Shown: positions 25,750-35,163, counted from the stretch's first letter. The stretch: DNA of 43,237 bases from Chitinophagaceae bacterium T5-Br10_B2g13 (GCA_001564065.1 LKNA01000020.1:1-43237), one strand, 5' to 3'. The notes: a model not told the origin generated them from the letters alone. Made by a program: numbers and translations.

Positions 25750-27041
25750 AGAAAAACCAATTTGATACCATAGAGAAGGCAGAGTCCTTTTTACTCTCCA
25801 TACCTAAATTTGGCAATGTTGGCCGATCAGCTGCAAATTTTAGCCTGGACAAGATGATATCATTTTGTGAACTGATGGGGAATCCACAGCAGAATGTGCC
25901 GATGATACATGTAGCCGGTACAAACGGGAAGGGCACTACCTGCCAGATGCTGGCCTCTGTTTACCAGGAAGCGGGTTATAGAACCGGACTTTATACATCT
26001 CCGCATTTGGTTGACGTACGGGAGCGGTTCATGATAAACGGCACATGGATGGATGATGAGAACCTCCTTGAGTTTTTTCAACAGTTTGGAGAAGATGCCG
26101 CCGAACAGAAGCTAACCTTTTTTGAGCTGACAACAGCGATCGCATTCTGGTATTTTAACAAGATGAATGTTGATTTAGCGGTTATCGAAACAGGGCTTGG
26201 CGGCAGGTTGGATGCTACAAATGTAATTAATCCAATAGTTTCGGTGATTACTTCGGTAGGATTTGATCATACTGACATATTGGGAAATACACTTGGCGAG
26301 ATAGCGACTGAGAAGGCCGGTATCATCAAACAGGACGTACCGGTTGTTTTGGGCCGGCTGGAACCGGAAGCAGAGTCAGTAATTAAATCAGTTGCTCTAA
26401 ATATGGATTCGGGCGTTCACCACTCTCAGGATTTGAACCCGGAGTTTAAAAACGGTAATATCATTCTTCAACCGGTAGACAACTTAATTCGTATTGGTGG
26501 AGAAGGGAGGAAGAAAATTGATGCTTTGAACGCCGCCATGGCCTGGATTGTAAAAGAGCTGGTTCAGCCAAAGTTTCCGGTGGAAAAGGAAGTGTTTGTT
26601 GATGGTATTGAACATTTAGATCTATGTTTTGGAGGTCATGCACACTTTTCAAAAATCCATCCCAAAAACTCCTGGTACTTTGATGGTGCCCACAACGTTG
26701 AATCAATAAGAGAACTGTATAAAGAACTGAGAGAGATTGCACCTGTTGAGGAGTGGACGGTTGTATTGAGTTTTATGGACGATAAGCTGAACCAGGAAAT
26801 AGCTGATATCTGGAATCAATTTCCCAATATTAAAGTTTTTGAGCAGGAAGGGGAAAGGGCGGCAAGTGCAATCAAAATGAAAAGATACTTTCCGACTGCA
26901 GATATCATTAATGACCAACAAGCAGTCCAACTGTTTGCATCAGAGGAAAATAAAACAGAATTAGTAATTTTTAGCGGAAGTTTTTACTTTTACAAAAGCG
27001 TAAGGCACTGGATGGGAACAGACGCCTACACAAAAAAATAA
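25746..27041 (+). CDS. folC: Dihydrofolate synthase / folylpolyglutamate synthase
   Basis: The 431-residue Mur-ligase-type enzyme adds glutamate to dihydropteroate and to folates. The ATP-binding P-loop AGTNGKGTT lies at residues 57-65, followed by YTSPHLVDVRERF. The segment ETGLGGRLDATNVI and the VGFDHTDILGNTLGEIA loop are characteristic of FolC, and WYFDGAHNVESI marks the C-terminal domain. The start is a TTG whose last bases form the TGA stop of the preceding gene (TTGA), a coupled junction. Length is normal. Confidence 0.93.
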   Translation: MKKNQFDTIEKAESFLLSIPKFGNVGRSAANFSLDKMISFCELMGNPQQNVPMIHVAGTNGKGTTCQMLASVYQEAGYRTGLYTSPHLVDVRERFMINGTWMDDENLLEFFQQFGEDAAEQKLTFFELTTAIAFWYFNKMNVDLAVIETGLGGRLDATNVINPIVSVITSVGFDHTDILGNTLGEIATEKAGIIKQDVPVVLGRLEPEAESVIKSVALNMDSGVHHSQDLNPEFKNGNIILQPVDNLIRIGGEGRKKIDALNAAMAWIVKELVQPKFPVEKEVFVDGIEHLDLCFGGHAHFSKIHPKNSWYFDGAHNVESIRELYKELREIAPVEEWTVVLSFMDDKLNQEIADIWNQFPNIKVFEQEGERAASAIKMKRYFPTADIINDQQAVQLFASEENKTELVIFSGSFYFYKSVRHWMGTDAYTKK

Positions 27042-27142
27042 ATCTTTCCGCTCTAAGCAGAATCACAATTCCCCATTGCGTACATCGGCTACTACGTTGA
27101 GCGCTACTCCAAATGAATTTACTCAAGAATTAAAATCTCATT

Positions 27143-28669
27143 ATGTCGGACACTCAAACCGATAAGAATACAAATATCGACCTGGATAAATTACATACCA
27201 AAACGGTCAAAGAACTTAAAGTAATAGCCAAATCGATTGGATTGAAAGGCGTAACTGCACTCAAAAAGCAGGCGATTATTGATCGGATCCGAAATCAGGC
27301 TGAATCATCTCAGAAGAGTTCTGACCAAAAGAAGAGTGCTGAGAAGCCACTGCAGGATATTTCGTATGGCAATCAGGCTCATATACAGACCTATGATGAT
27401 GATAAATCTGATTCAGGAAGGTCGAAAAGAGGCGGGCAACCAAACAAACGGCACAAGAAAAAGAAGCCCAATAAAAAGCACGTAAGCAATGTGCTGCCGG
27501 AATCGGATGCTCCAACACTTCAGGAGCGGCTGGATGAAATTATACCTCAGCTCGGTAAATTCTTGTTGAACGAGGGGACTCTGGAAATTTTGCCTGATGG
27601 ATATGGATTTCTTCGTTCGGTGAACTACAACTATAAAGCGAGCCCGGATGATATTTACGTATCTCCGTCACAGATTAAACGCTTTAGACTAAAACAGGGA
27701 GATTGTGTAATTGGAATAATTCGTCCGCCCAAAGTTGGAGAGCGCTATTTTGCACTTCTTCGTGTTGAAGGTGTAAACGGTAAAATTCCAACCGATATGG
27801 ACAATAGGGAAGATTTTGAGGATCTGCTGCCCGTCTATCCGGATATGAGATACAAGCTTGAGCACAACCCGATTGAGTATACAACCCGGTTGGTAGATCT
27901 TTTTGCTCCGATTGGGAAAGGCCAGCGTGGCTTGATTGTAGCTCAGCCAAAGACCGGTAAAACAACTATTTTACGAAATATCGCCAACGCGGTGAACAAG
28001 AATCATCCGGATACCAAGATTATTATTCTGCTGGTAGATGAGAGACCGGAAGAGGTAACAGAAATGGAGCGCTCTGTACAGAATGCAGAAGTGGTTGCTT
28101 CCACATTTGATGAGAAACCTGAGAATCATGTAGGGCTATCAGAAATTGTTTTTGAAAAAGCCAAGAGGCTGGTTGAAAGCGGGCAGGATGTACTTCTGCT
28201 CATGGACTCAATTACGCGTCTTGCACGTGCATATAATGTGGCAACGGGCAACTCCGGCCGAACCATGACCGGTGGTGTGGACTCTGAAGCATTGAAGGCA
28301 CCGCGTCAGCTGTTTAGTTCAGCGCGTAATATTGAAGGCGGCGGAAGCCTGACGATTATCGCAACGGCTTTGGTAGAAACCGGATCAAGAATGGACGATG
28401 TGATCTTTGAAGAATTTAAGGGAACCGGTAATATGGAATTGGTTTTAGACCGGCGCCTGGCTGAACGCAGAATCTATCCGGCTATTGATATCTTCAAGAG
28501 CGGTACCCGACGTGAAGAACTCATCGTACCGGATGAAGAGCGTGAAAAAGTAGTACTGCTTCGTCGCTATCTGAACAAACACAATGCTTTTGAAGCGATG
28601 GAGTTCCTGCTTGATAAGATGAGAGGCACAAGAACGAACGAAGATTTTCTCATCTCGATGAATAAGTAA
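27143..28669 (+). CDS. rho: Transcription termination factor Rho
   Basis: The 508-residue protein is a hexameric RNA helicase that ends transcription. A Rho_N helical domain lies at about 15-50. A long basic, low-complexity linker spans about 52-122, including [12 protein letters not shown]. The RNA-binding cold-shock-like domain is at about 140-215 ([15 protein letters not shown]). The ATPase has Walker [10 protein letters not shown] at 267-275 and the Walker B-type strand [18 protein letters not shown]. coli Rho has APPKAGKT at the P-loop. The linker lengthens the protein beyond the 419 residues of E. coli Rho, as is common in Bacteroidota. It has a 101-base upstream gap with nothing else recognised. 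Confidence 0.97.
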   Translation: MSDTQTDKNTNIDLDKLHTKTVKELKVIAKSIGLKGVTALKKQAIIDRIRNQAESSQKSSDQKKSAEKPLQDISYGNQAHIQTYDDDKSDSGRSKRGGQPNKRHKKKKPNKKHVSNVLPESDAPTLQERLDEIIPQLGKFLLNEGTLEILPDGYGFLRSVNYNYKASPDDIYVSPSQIKRFRLKQGDCVIGIIRPPKVGERYFALLRVEGVNGKIPTDMDNREDFEDLLPVYPDMRYKLEHNPIEYTTRLVDLFAPIGKGQRGLIVAQPKTGKTTILRNIANAVNKNHPDTKIIILLVDERPEEVTEMERSVQNAEVVASTFDEKPENHVGLSEIVFEKAKRLVESGQDVLLLMDSITRLARAYNVATGNSGRTMTGGVDSEALKAPRQLFSSARNIEGGGSLTIIATALVETGSRMDDVIFEEFKGTGNMELVLDRRLAERRIYPAIDIFKSGTRREELIVPDEEREKVVLLRRYLNKHNAFEAMEFLLDKMRGTRTNEDFLISMNK

Positions 28670-28677
28670 CAAAATTC

Positions 28678-28715
28678 TAAAAACCCGTCTTACCGCTGAA
28701 TTTGCGGTCAGACGG
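28678..28715 (-). terminator. Hairpin with minus-strand T tract
   Basis: The stem CCGTCTTACCGC / GCGGTCAGACGG has one mismatch and a 7-base loop. Read on the minus strand it is followed by GTTTTTAGAATTTTG, so it fits an intrinsic terminator for leftward transcription from the MBL hydrolase gene. It also sits 16 bases past the rho stop and may cap the rho message. Confidence 0.55.
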
Positions 28716-28805
28716 ATGATTAATCTTCAATATTCTTTCCTTTATCAAAAGACCTGAAAGCATGAGAGCGCAGCGAACTTCTTTCAGCGTCTGGTTCTCA
28801 CTACC

Positions 28806-28872
28806 CTCGTCCGACGGCTCTGCGGAAGACCGGGCGAAAGTATAAACCATCAGCTGTCTGACGAGTTTTTCT
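28806..28872 (+). terminator. Long-loop stem followed by a T run
   Basis: CTCGTCCGACGG pairs with the facing CTGTCTGACGAG with one mismatch and one G-T pair across a loop of about 37 bases. TTTTT follows directly. The T run and stem fit a rho-independent terminator for rightward transcription, but the large loop weakens the call. Confidence 0.35.
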
Positions 28873-29019
28873 GGTTAGTTTACACTTGCCGGATTGGAAA
28901 TGAATCCACTTCAGTATTCGACCGTCGAGTATTCTGTTGCAGGTTTAGGTCTTGCGGTAGTTCCACTCGACAGTCGAGGGGGAGGGTATAATTCTTTCAC
29001 GACTTAACATTAAACTACA

Positions 29020-29865
29020 TTACGTTTTCTTGAGCACGTACTTCTGGTTTTTATCCACACTCAGCTGGCCGGTCTTTTTATAAAGCGAGTGGTAGAAGTA
29101 CATTGTCGCCTTTTCTTTGTAGGCTTTTTTCAATATCAGAGCTTTTGCTTTCTGTGCCTGAACTGAATCTAATACGGTGTGTGGATGTGATGGCTGATTC
29201 AGATGAAACTCAGTGGGTACCAGGTCACCTAAAAAGTAGGCTATCTTCTCTTGATCGGATATCTTTACGATTAAATGGCCCGGTGTATGTCCGCCCGTTT
29301 TGATTAGTTCAATTCCATTAAGCAGTGCTAACTCATCTCCCTCAATAAAGTGAATCCGCTTTTCTGCAACCAGTTTATATAGTTCATCCAGACGGTAGTC
29401 TGCACCGATTAAATCCTTATCGTTCTCCAGTTGGGTGAGGGCATAATTCCACTCATCCTTATGTACATAGTAGATTGCATTGGGAAAAGTGGCCGTTGTT
29501 TCGAAATTTTCATTTACAAAAGTAGCTCCTGCAGCGTGATCAAAATGGAGGTGTGTTAAAACAACATGCTGGATATCCTTGGGACGAAGACCAAAGATAT
29601 CCAGGTTGGTTACAATATTTGAAGTGTCTTCAAAATCACTTTTATAGTCGAGTCCCCAGCCCAGTCCGGGATCAACGATCACATTCTCTTCGCCGTTGGT
29701 AATCAGCAGAGGATCAATGCCGAGGGCAGAGGAGTACTTGCCAAGATTTGGATCTTCCATAGGATTTTCGAGTCGTTTGGGATTCATTTTCAGAATTGTG
29801 CCATCCTCGAAAAGTTCAAAAAATCCCTCGCTCAACTGCTCTATGGTAAATGTCTCTTTTATCAT
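29020..29865 (-). CDS. Metallo-beta-lactamase-fold hydrolase
   Basis: The 281-residue protein has the zinc-binding HxHxDH motif in VVLTHLHFDHAAG (His105, His107, Asp109, His110). It also has an IVDPGLGWG strand before it, a GGHTPGH histidine, and the late FLGDLVPTEFHL aspartate. It belongs to the MBL superfamily branch that includes N-acyl homoserine lactonases and other quenching or thioester hydrolases. The exact substrate cannot be assigned. No signal peptide is seen, so it should be cytoplasmic. The ATG lies just 11 bases after the end of a terminator that follows sppA on the same strand. Confidence 0.85.
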   Translation of the reverse strand: MIKETFTIEQLSEGFFELFEDGTILKMNPKRLENPMEDPNLGKYSSALGIDPLLITNGEENVIVDPGLGWGLDYKSDFEDTSNIVTNLDIFGLRPKDIQHVVLTHLHFDHAAGATFVNENFETTATFPNAIYYVHKDEWNYALTQLENDKDLIGADYRLDELYKLVAEKRIHFIEGDELALLNGIELIKTGGHTPGHLIVKISDQEKIAYFLGDLVPTEFHLNQPSHPHTVLDSVQAQKAKALILKKAYKEKATMYFYHSLYKKTGQLSVDKNQKYVLKKT

Positions 29866-29875
29866 GATGAAGCTT

Positions 29876-29920
29876 TAAAAAAATAGAAGAGTGCTTTCAG
29901 ATTTTTCTAAAAGCACTCTT
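29876..29920 (-). terminator. Intrinsic terminator after sppA (minus strand)
   Basis: A perfect 11-bp stem (AAGAGTGCTTT / AAAGCACTCTT) with a 12-base loop is followed on the minus strand by CTATTTTTTT. It ends sppA transcription. Because the MBL hydrolase ATG is only 11 bases further on, it could also act as an attenuator in that gene's leader. Confidence 0.85.
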
Positions 29921-29983
29921 AGTCAAAGTTTAAAAAAATGAAGTGTATTACTTTTTTACCGTCTCAATTGAATAACTCAAAAC

Positions 29984-31768
29984 TTAGTTTACATCAATTT
30001 GGAGCGGGAGTAACATCCAGTTTTGCCCTTTAGGCTGTTCCATGTAGAACTGCACCGATCTGGCTTCTTCAAGAAGATCCTTAGGCATCCAGGATGTCAT
30101 CATGGATTGAATTTTGGCATTTGAAGAGCTGAACAGGGCTTCAAAAAGATCCTGTCTTTTTGGATATGTGTCAATCCTGTACTCCTCAATTTCAGCCAGT
30201 TCGGCGGCTACTTCTATAGCTCTGTCCAGATCACCCACTTCATCAATGAGACCGGCTTCCAGCGCTGCTACACCTGTATAAACTCTTCCCTGGGCCACTT
30301 CATGGGTTTCATCTCTGGTCATACCTCTTGCGTCGGCTACTCTCTGGAGAAAGATTTCATATCCGCTCTCCACATTCTGTTGAATAATCCGGCGTTCGGC
30401 TGGAGTGAATGGGCGGGTCAGATCCAGCAAATCAGCAAATTCATGAGTCTTAATGGTTTCATACTCAATTCCGATTTTATCATTCATCAGCTCCTGAGCA
30501 TTGAATAGCAGGTTGAAGATTCCAATAGAGCCTGTGATGCTGTTTTCACCGGCTAAAATGGTATTTGCACCCGCTGCCATGTAGTAACCGCCTGAAGCCG
30601 CTACAGTACCCATAGAAGCCACCACAGGCTTCTTCTCAGAGGCTTGCTTGATGTAGTGCCACAACAGGTCTGATGAGGTTGCAGAGCCGCCCGGGCTGTC
30701 GATGTGAATAACAATCGCTTTTACATCATCATCATCTACAGCAGAATCGAGCTGATTCCTGAATTTCTTTGGAGTGATACCGCTTGAACCAAAGGGCATA
30801 TCACCTAAATCGGGCAGAATGATTCCGCTTGAGTAGATAACCGCAATTTTGTCACTGGTATCGGGCACTTCAAGTCCTGCACTTTTTGCAGTTACACGGG
30901 AATACCTGGAAAAGCCTACCGTTCGAAGATCAGTATCCTCATCAATCTCCAGTCGCTGTTTGATGATCTCTTCAACTTCATCATCATAGGCATAGGCATC
31001 TATCAAACCGTTCTCTATCGCAAATTCAACCCGATCGACAGGAGCAGAGCTTAACAGTTCGTTAATCTCTTCGTGAGATTTACCGGTTCGTTTGGCTACA
31101 GCAGCCACAAAGGTTTGTGTAGCAGATTCTAAAATTTCCCTTGTCTGTTCGCGACTTTCCGGGGAGCTGCTCTCATTGATGTAAGGCTCAACAGCTGATT
31201 TATATTTACCTACTCTGAAGATTTCCGGTTCTATCCCGATTTTATCCAGCAAGTTACTGTAAAAAGAAAATTGCGCTACAAATCCATCGAACTGAAAGTT
31301 GGTAACCGGCGGAGTGAAGATACTGTCAGCCAGTGTGGCCAGAAAGTACGCTTTTTCATTCATACCAATATCGTCTGTACTAAAGTAGAGTGGTTTTCCA
31401 CTTTGTGTGTACTCCTCAAAGTACCGATAGGCTGTCTCCAGATTGGCCCATGAGGCAGCAACATTATTTGTTCTCACCCATACTGCCTGAATGTTGTCGT
31501 CAGCGGCGGCTTTCTTAAGATTTGATCTAAGATTTTGAAGTGACATTCTGTGAGATGCACCGGGATTAAATAGTTCTTCAAACGGATCATCAGCTACACG
31601 TGTGGGAATATTCCCGCTGATATTCATTGTAAGAACCGTGTTTGACCGGATATAGGGTTCCGGATCTGATGAACTGCTAACGATTGTAGCAAAAAGGATC
31701 AGTACCAAAATGAGGACTCCTAAAATAGTACCCAGGATAGAAGCCAAAAAAGTCTTAAAAAATTGCAT
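29984..31768 (-). CDS. sppA: Signal peptide peptidase SppA, long form
   Basis: The 594-residue protein is a membrane-bound serine protease of the S49 family that degrades cleaved signal peptides. An N-terminal membrane anchor spans about residues 8-30. The general-base lysine is in RVGKYKSAVEPY (Lys190) and the nucleophile serine is in GTVAASGGYYMA (Ser392). Both are in the positions known from the two-domain E. coli enzyme. The second domain also shows VIHIDSPGGSATSS and NSITGSIGIF. Length matches the 67-kDa type. It is divergent from the CrtO-like gene across a 113-base gap. Confidence 0.94.
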   Translation of the reverse strand: MQFFKTFLASILGTILGVLILVLILFATIVSSSSDPEPYIRSNTVLTMNISGNIPTRVADDPFEELFNPGASHRMSLQNLRSNLKKAAADDNIQAVWVRTNNVAASWANLETAYRYFEEYTQSGKPLYFSTDDIGMNEKAYFLATLADSIFTPPVTNFQFDGFVAQFSFYSNLLDKIGIEPEIFRVGKYKSAVEPYINESSSPESREQTREILESATQTFVAAVAKRTGKSHEEINELLSSAPVDRVEFAIENGLIDAYAYDDEVEEIIKQRLEIDEDTDLRTVGFSRYSRVTAKSAGLEVPDTSDKIAVIYSSGIILPDLGDMPFGSSGITPKKFRNQLDSAVDDDDVKAIVIHIDSPGGSATSSDLLWHYIKQASEKKPVVASMGTVAASGGYYMAAGANTILAGENSITGSIGIFNLLFNAQELMNDKIGIEYETIKTHEFADLLDLTRPFTPAERRIIQQNVESGYEIFLQRVADARGMTRDETHEVAQGRVYTGVAALEAGLIDEVGDLDRAIEVAAELAEIEEYRIDTYPKRQDLFEALFSSSNAKIQSMMTSWMPKDLLEEARSVQFYMEQPKGQNWMLLPLQIDVN

Positions 31769-31881
31769 TATCTGTGTGATTACTTATTATTTTCCGTTGA
31801 CCTGAATGAGTAGGTTGTTTCTGTTGTTAGGAGGAACTTACTAAAAGTAGAAATTCATTCCATGATTAACCTTTACGAAAT

Positions 31882-33489
31882 ATGAAACAATTTGATGCAT
31901 TAATTATTGGTTCCGGACACAACGGATTGGTTACAGGGTGTTATCTGGCTAAAGCAGGGTATAGAGTAGGGGTTTTGGAACGAAGAGATACGATCGGGGG
32001 AGCTGTTTGTACGGAAACGATGTTTCAATCTGATGAAAATCCTCATGGTTTCCGGATGGATGTCGGTTCGTCAGTTCACATAATGATTCATCAGACCGGA
32101 ATCATAGAAGAGTTGGAGCTCACCAATTATGGACTCGAATATATTGAGATGGACCCGTTTATGAGCTACCCGGTGCCGGGTGGCAAAGGAGTTATTCATT
32201 TCCATAAAGATCTTGAAAAGACTCTTGAGTCGATTTCAAAAGTGGCTCCGGAGGATGTGGAGAACTATCGGGAGTTTATTGATTTCTGGGGGCGCATCAA
32301 TAAAGGTGTTCTTAAGGCTTTTATGGTGCCGCCAACAGGGAAAAATATATTTATGGAGATGGCGAAAGGCCAGATCCGGGATGGCTCTATGTTTAAAAAA
32401 GGGGAGCAGATGGACGGGCTGCAGAAAATTTTGGGCAGCTATGGTAGTGTGGTCGATAAAGCGTTTGAAAGCCCACATATGAAAGCAGCATTAACCTGGT
32501 TTGCGGCACAGTCGGGGCCTCTGCCGGATCAATCCGCTACAGGTGATTTTGTAGGTTGGCAGTCGATGCTTCATCAAAGCGGCGCAAAGCATCCGAAAGG
32601 TGGGAGTGGAATGCTAACTCAGGCCATGAAAAATCTGATTGAAAAACATGGTGGTGAAGTAATTCCTGAGAGTCCGGTTGAAAAAATTGAGATTCAGAAC
32701 GGAAAAGCAGTAGGGGCATTCACAGAGAGCGGTGAGCATTACAAGGCTGATATGATAGTGTCGAACGCTCATGTTCAAACAACAATGATGAAACTTGTGG
32801 GGCGCGAACATCTTGATGATTCACTCTTTAAAAAAGTGGAAGACATTCAGGTTGGAAACGGTTTTGGAATGGTGATTCGTTGTGCTGTTGATGAACTGCC
32901 ACGATATACCGCTGCACCGGTTGATCCGATAATACATAACGGAATGCAGCTTTTGGCACCCTCTGTAGAATATATGAATCGTGCAATTGGTGATTACACA
33001 AAAGGCTTGCCGCCTGAGGATCCTGCCGTGCTGGCAATGACGTTTTCAAAAATTGATCCTGAAGTGGCTAAAGACGGTAAACACACACTTTTTGCCTGGG
33101 CGCAGTGGCATCCCTATCAATTATCGAATGGTGAGAACTGGGATGATATACGGGAACGGGAAGCAGAGAAAATTTACGGTGTAGTTGAAAAGTATGCACC
33201 GAATATGAAAGGAAAGCTGATAGATTGGTATATTCAGTCGCCGTTGGATATTGAACGTAAACACGGTTTACTGCGCGGGAATGTAATGCACGTAGAGATG
33301 AACTTTGATCAGATGTTTATGTTCAGACCAACACCGGAGCTGAGCCGTTATGAAACACCGATTGAGAACCTTTACCTGTCGAGTGCATCGTGCCATCCCG
33401 GTGGCGGTGTATTCGGTGCTGCAGGGTACAATGCGGCACATGTGATACTTAAAAAATCGAAAAAGAAACTATTCGGAGCAAAACGTTGA
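31882..33489 (+). CDS. FAD-dependent oxidoreductase, CrtO/phytoene desaturase-like
   Basis: The 535-residue protein has the FAD Rossmann motif ALIIGSGHNGLVTGCYLAKAG at the start and RRDTIGGAVCTE after it. The C-terminal segment MFMFRPTPELSRYETPI followed by ASCHPGGGVFGAAGYNAA resembles CrtO-type beta-carotene ketolases and PYROXD2-like proteins. Carotenoid ketolation is possible, but no other carotenoid gene is in the window, so the substrate remains open. The stop overlaps the TTG start of the alanine racemase gene, which makes the two a coupled pair. Confidence 0.82.
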   Translation: MKQFDALIIGSGHNGLVTGCYLAKAGYRVGVLERRDTIGGAVCTETMFQSDENPHGFRMDVGSSVHIMIHQTGIIEELELTNYGLEYIEMDPFMSYPVPGGKGVIHFHKDLEKTLESISKVAPEDVENYREFIDFWGRINKGVLKAFMVPPTGKNIFMEMAKGQIRDGSMFKKGEQMDGLQKILGSYGSVVDKAFESPHMKAALTWFAAQSGPLPDQSATGDFVGWQSMLHQSGAKHPKGGSGMLTQAMKNLIEKHGGEVIPESPVEKIEIQNGKAVGAFTESGEHYKADMIVSNAHVQTTMMKLVGREHLDDSLFKKVEDIQVGNGFGMVIRCAVDELPRYTAAPVDPIIHNGMQLLAPSVEYMNRAIGDYTKGLPPEDPAVLAMTFSKIDPEVAKDGKHTLFAWAQWHPYQLSNGENWDDIREREAEKIYGVVEKYAPNMKGKLIDWYIQSPLDIERKHGLLRGNVMHVEMNFDQMFMFRPTPELSRYETPIENLYLSSASCHPGGGVFGAAGYNAAHVILKKSKKKLFGAKR

Positions 33490-34556
33490 AAAACCATTTT
33501 CCAAACTCTTACCTGGAGATTGATTTAGGAGCCATATCAAAAAATATTGAGTCTATTAAGCAGAGGGTTCCCAATAAGAAATATCTTGCCGTAGTAAAAT
33601 GTGATGCCTACAGCCATGGAGTAGTGGACGTTGCCAGGCATATCCGGGATCAGGTTGACTGGTTTGCAGTTGCAAACGTGGATGAAGCTATAGAGCTGAG
33701 AAGAGCTCATATAACCAAACCAATTCTTGTATTCGGAGTGCCTACCTATAAAACGGCTGCAGCCTATCAGACACATAACTTAACGGCTACTGTAAGCCAA
33801 TTAACACATTTTTCCATTTTGATGGATGGTACAGATTATCATCTGAACTTTGATACCGGTATGGGAAGGCTTGGCTTTTCCCTCGATCAGGTAAAAGAGG
33901 TTCGTCAGCAGGCGGTAATCAATCAAAGATTAACCTGCAGTGGAATCTATTCTCATTACGCTACGGCAGATGATCCGGGATCGGATAAAGTTTTAGAACA
34001 GGCTGATCTGTTTTCTGAGCTGGTCAAGCATTTCGGGGAGATACCAATCAAACACATCAGTAATACCGGAGCTTCCACAAACTACGTACTCGACAACTAC
34101 GACATGATTCGAATCGGTCTTGGAATGATGGGTTATAATCCGGGCAAGACTCGTCATAAATGGCTGAAACCTGCTTTGACATGGAATTCCAGGATTGCAC
34201 AAGTCAGACCCATTAAGAAGGGAGATACGGTTAGCTACGGTGCTACTTGGGCAAGTCCTGAAGATGGATATTTAGCTACAATTCCGGTTGGTTACGGTGA
34301 CGGAATACCCAGATCGTTAAGTAATAAACTGGAAGTTTCGATTAAAGGAAAAAAGTATCCCCAGGTGGGCAACGTCACCATGGATTACATCATGGTGTAT
34401 CTTGGTGAAGACAAACTTTCTACAGACGAGGAAGTTACAATTTTGGGCGGCGATGCCCTCAACGCTTCTGACTGGGCGGATCTTGGGAGTACCAACGTCC
34501 ATGAAATCCTCACAAACCTGAAAGGCCGGTTTGAACGTTCACACATCAATTACTAA
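33486..34556 (+). CDS. alr: Alanine racemase
   Basis: The 356-residue PLP enzyme interconverts L- and D-alanine for peptidoglycan. The PLP lysine is in AVVKCDAYSHG (Lys38), NFDTGMGRLGF lies in the barrel, and the catalytic tyrosine is in GDTVSYGATW (Tyr251), followed by IPVGYGDGIPR and GNVTMDYIMV. Some positions differ from the common forms (VKCDAYSH for VKADAYGH, NTGAST for NSAA), but both catalytic residues are present. The start is TTG in a TTGA overlap with the FAD enzyme gene. A hairpin terminator follows directly. Confidence 0.9.
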   Translation: MKNHFPNSYLEIDLGAISKNIESIKQRVPNKKYLAVVKCDAYSHGVVDVARHIRDQVDWFAVANVDEAIELRRAHITKPILVFGVPTYKTAAAYQTHNLTATVSQLTHFSILMDGTDYHLNFDTGMGRLGFSLDQVKEVRQQAVINQRLTCSGIYSHYATADDPGSDKVLEQADLFSELVKHFGEIPIKHISNTGASTNYVLDNYDMIRIGLGMMGYNPGKTRHKWLKPALTWNSRIAQVRPIKKGDTVSYGATWASPEDGYLATIPVGYGDGIPRSLSNKLEVSIKGKKYPQVGNVTMDYIMVYLGEDKLSTDEEVTILGGDALNASDWADLGSTNVHEILTNLKGRFERSHINY

Positions 34557-34593
34557 ATAAAAAAAGGGAAAGCTCAATTAAGAACTTTCCCTT
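34556..34593. terminator. Bidirectional terminator between alr and the FKBP gene
   Basis: The perfect 9-bp stem AAGGGAAAG / CTTTCCCTT with a 12-base loop is preceded by a run of A residues. It is therefore followed by a T run on the minus strand. It lies between two convergent genes and probably ends both, most strongly the leftward one. Confidence 0.8.
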
Positions 34594-34620
34594 GTATCAT
34601 TTCTGAACTGAAAATCGGTA

Positions 34621-35163
34621 TTAGTCGATAATGTCCAGTACAATCAAATCGTACTGAAGAACGGATTCTTTATAAGCTGAATTGGCAGCTCCATCAGGCA
34701 GATCGCCGTACCCCTGTTCTGGCTGAACAATAAGAGTTCGTCGCTCACCTTCTTGCATTCCCAGGAGTCCCTGTCTCAACCCATAAGTGTATGCCAATTG
34801 AATATTATAGCTAAAAACACTGGGGTTTAGCTGAATATTACCAACTCGTACAGTGGTTGGTTCAACTCGTGCATCATTATAGGTACTGTAAATGATGTCG
34901 CCTTCCAGAGTTCTTACGGTAATAAACAGAAGTAAGTCGTCGCGGATGGTTACAGTTCCAAAGCCTTCACCCTCCTCATGGATATAGGCTGTAATTCCCT
35001 CCTCAATTTGAACAGGATCAAGTCCATCGATATCATAAGCAGAGGGGACTGTAGAAAAATCGGGTGGCGGAAAGTTGAACGGATCGCTGGTATCACAGGA
35101 AATAATCGAAACTAGTGATACGGCGAGAATTAAAAATGTTATTTTTAGTGAGGTAAACTGCAT
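34621..35163 (-). CDS. FKBP-type peptidyl-prolyl isomerase lipoprotein
   Basis: The 180-residue product has a lipoprotein signal with lipobox SIISC (Cys23) and a C-terminal FKBP domain of about 110 residues. This shows in LRQGLLGMQEGERRTLIVQPEQGYG and the closing LQYDLIVLDII strand. It should speed proline isomerisation during folding in the periplasm or at the outer membrane. Proline-rich residues (FNFPPPDF) follow the lipid anchor. It lies 79 bases downstream of tatC and may share its transcript. Confidence 0.85.
   Translation of the reverse strand: MQFTSLKITFLILAVSLVSIISCDTSDPFNFPPPDFSTVPSAYDIDGLDPVQIEEGITAYIHEEGEGFGTVTIRDDLLLFITVRTLEGDIIYSTYNDARVEPTTVRVGNIQLNPSVFSYNIQLAYTYGLRQGLLGMQEGERRTLIVQPEQGYGDLPDGAANSAYKESVLQYDLIVLDIID

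Larger units (their letters stand above)
28670..29019. other. Structured non-coding stretch between rho and the MBL hydrolase gene
   Basis: No coding frame is convincing in these 350 bases. They hold four inverted repeats in series. One is a 12-bp hairpin with one mismatch at 28685-28715. AGACCTGAAAG / CTTTCAGCGTCT lies at about 28750-28792. A long-loop stem at 28806-28865 is followed by TTTTT. CGACCGTCGAGT / ACTCGACAGTCG, one mismatch, lies at 28919-28976, and its right arm is part of the palindrome CTCGACAGTCGAG. Composition is more GC-rich than the neighbouring gaps. It could be a decayed mobile palindromic element or a structured RNA. Confidence 0.45.

Noticed and set aside
27941-27970. 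Altered Rho P-loop (AQPKTGKTT versus APPKAGKT) as a sign of drug resistance or altered function
   Set aside because: The essential GKT is intact and the change is more likely normal variation in this phylum; I cannot show otherwise from one sequence.
33486-34556. Loss of function in alanine racemase because of variant motifs
   Set aside because: Both catalytic residues, Lys38 and Tyr251, are present, so the motif differences are better read as divergence.
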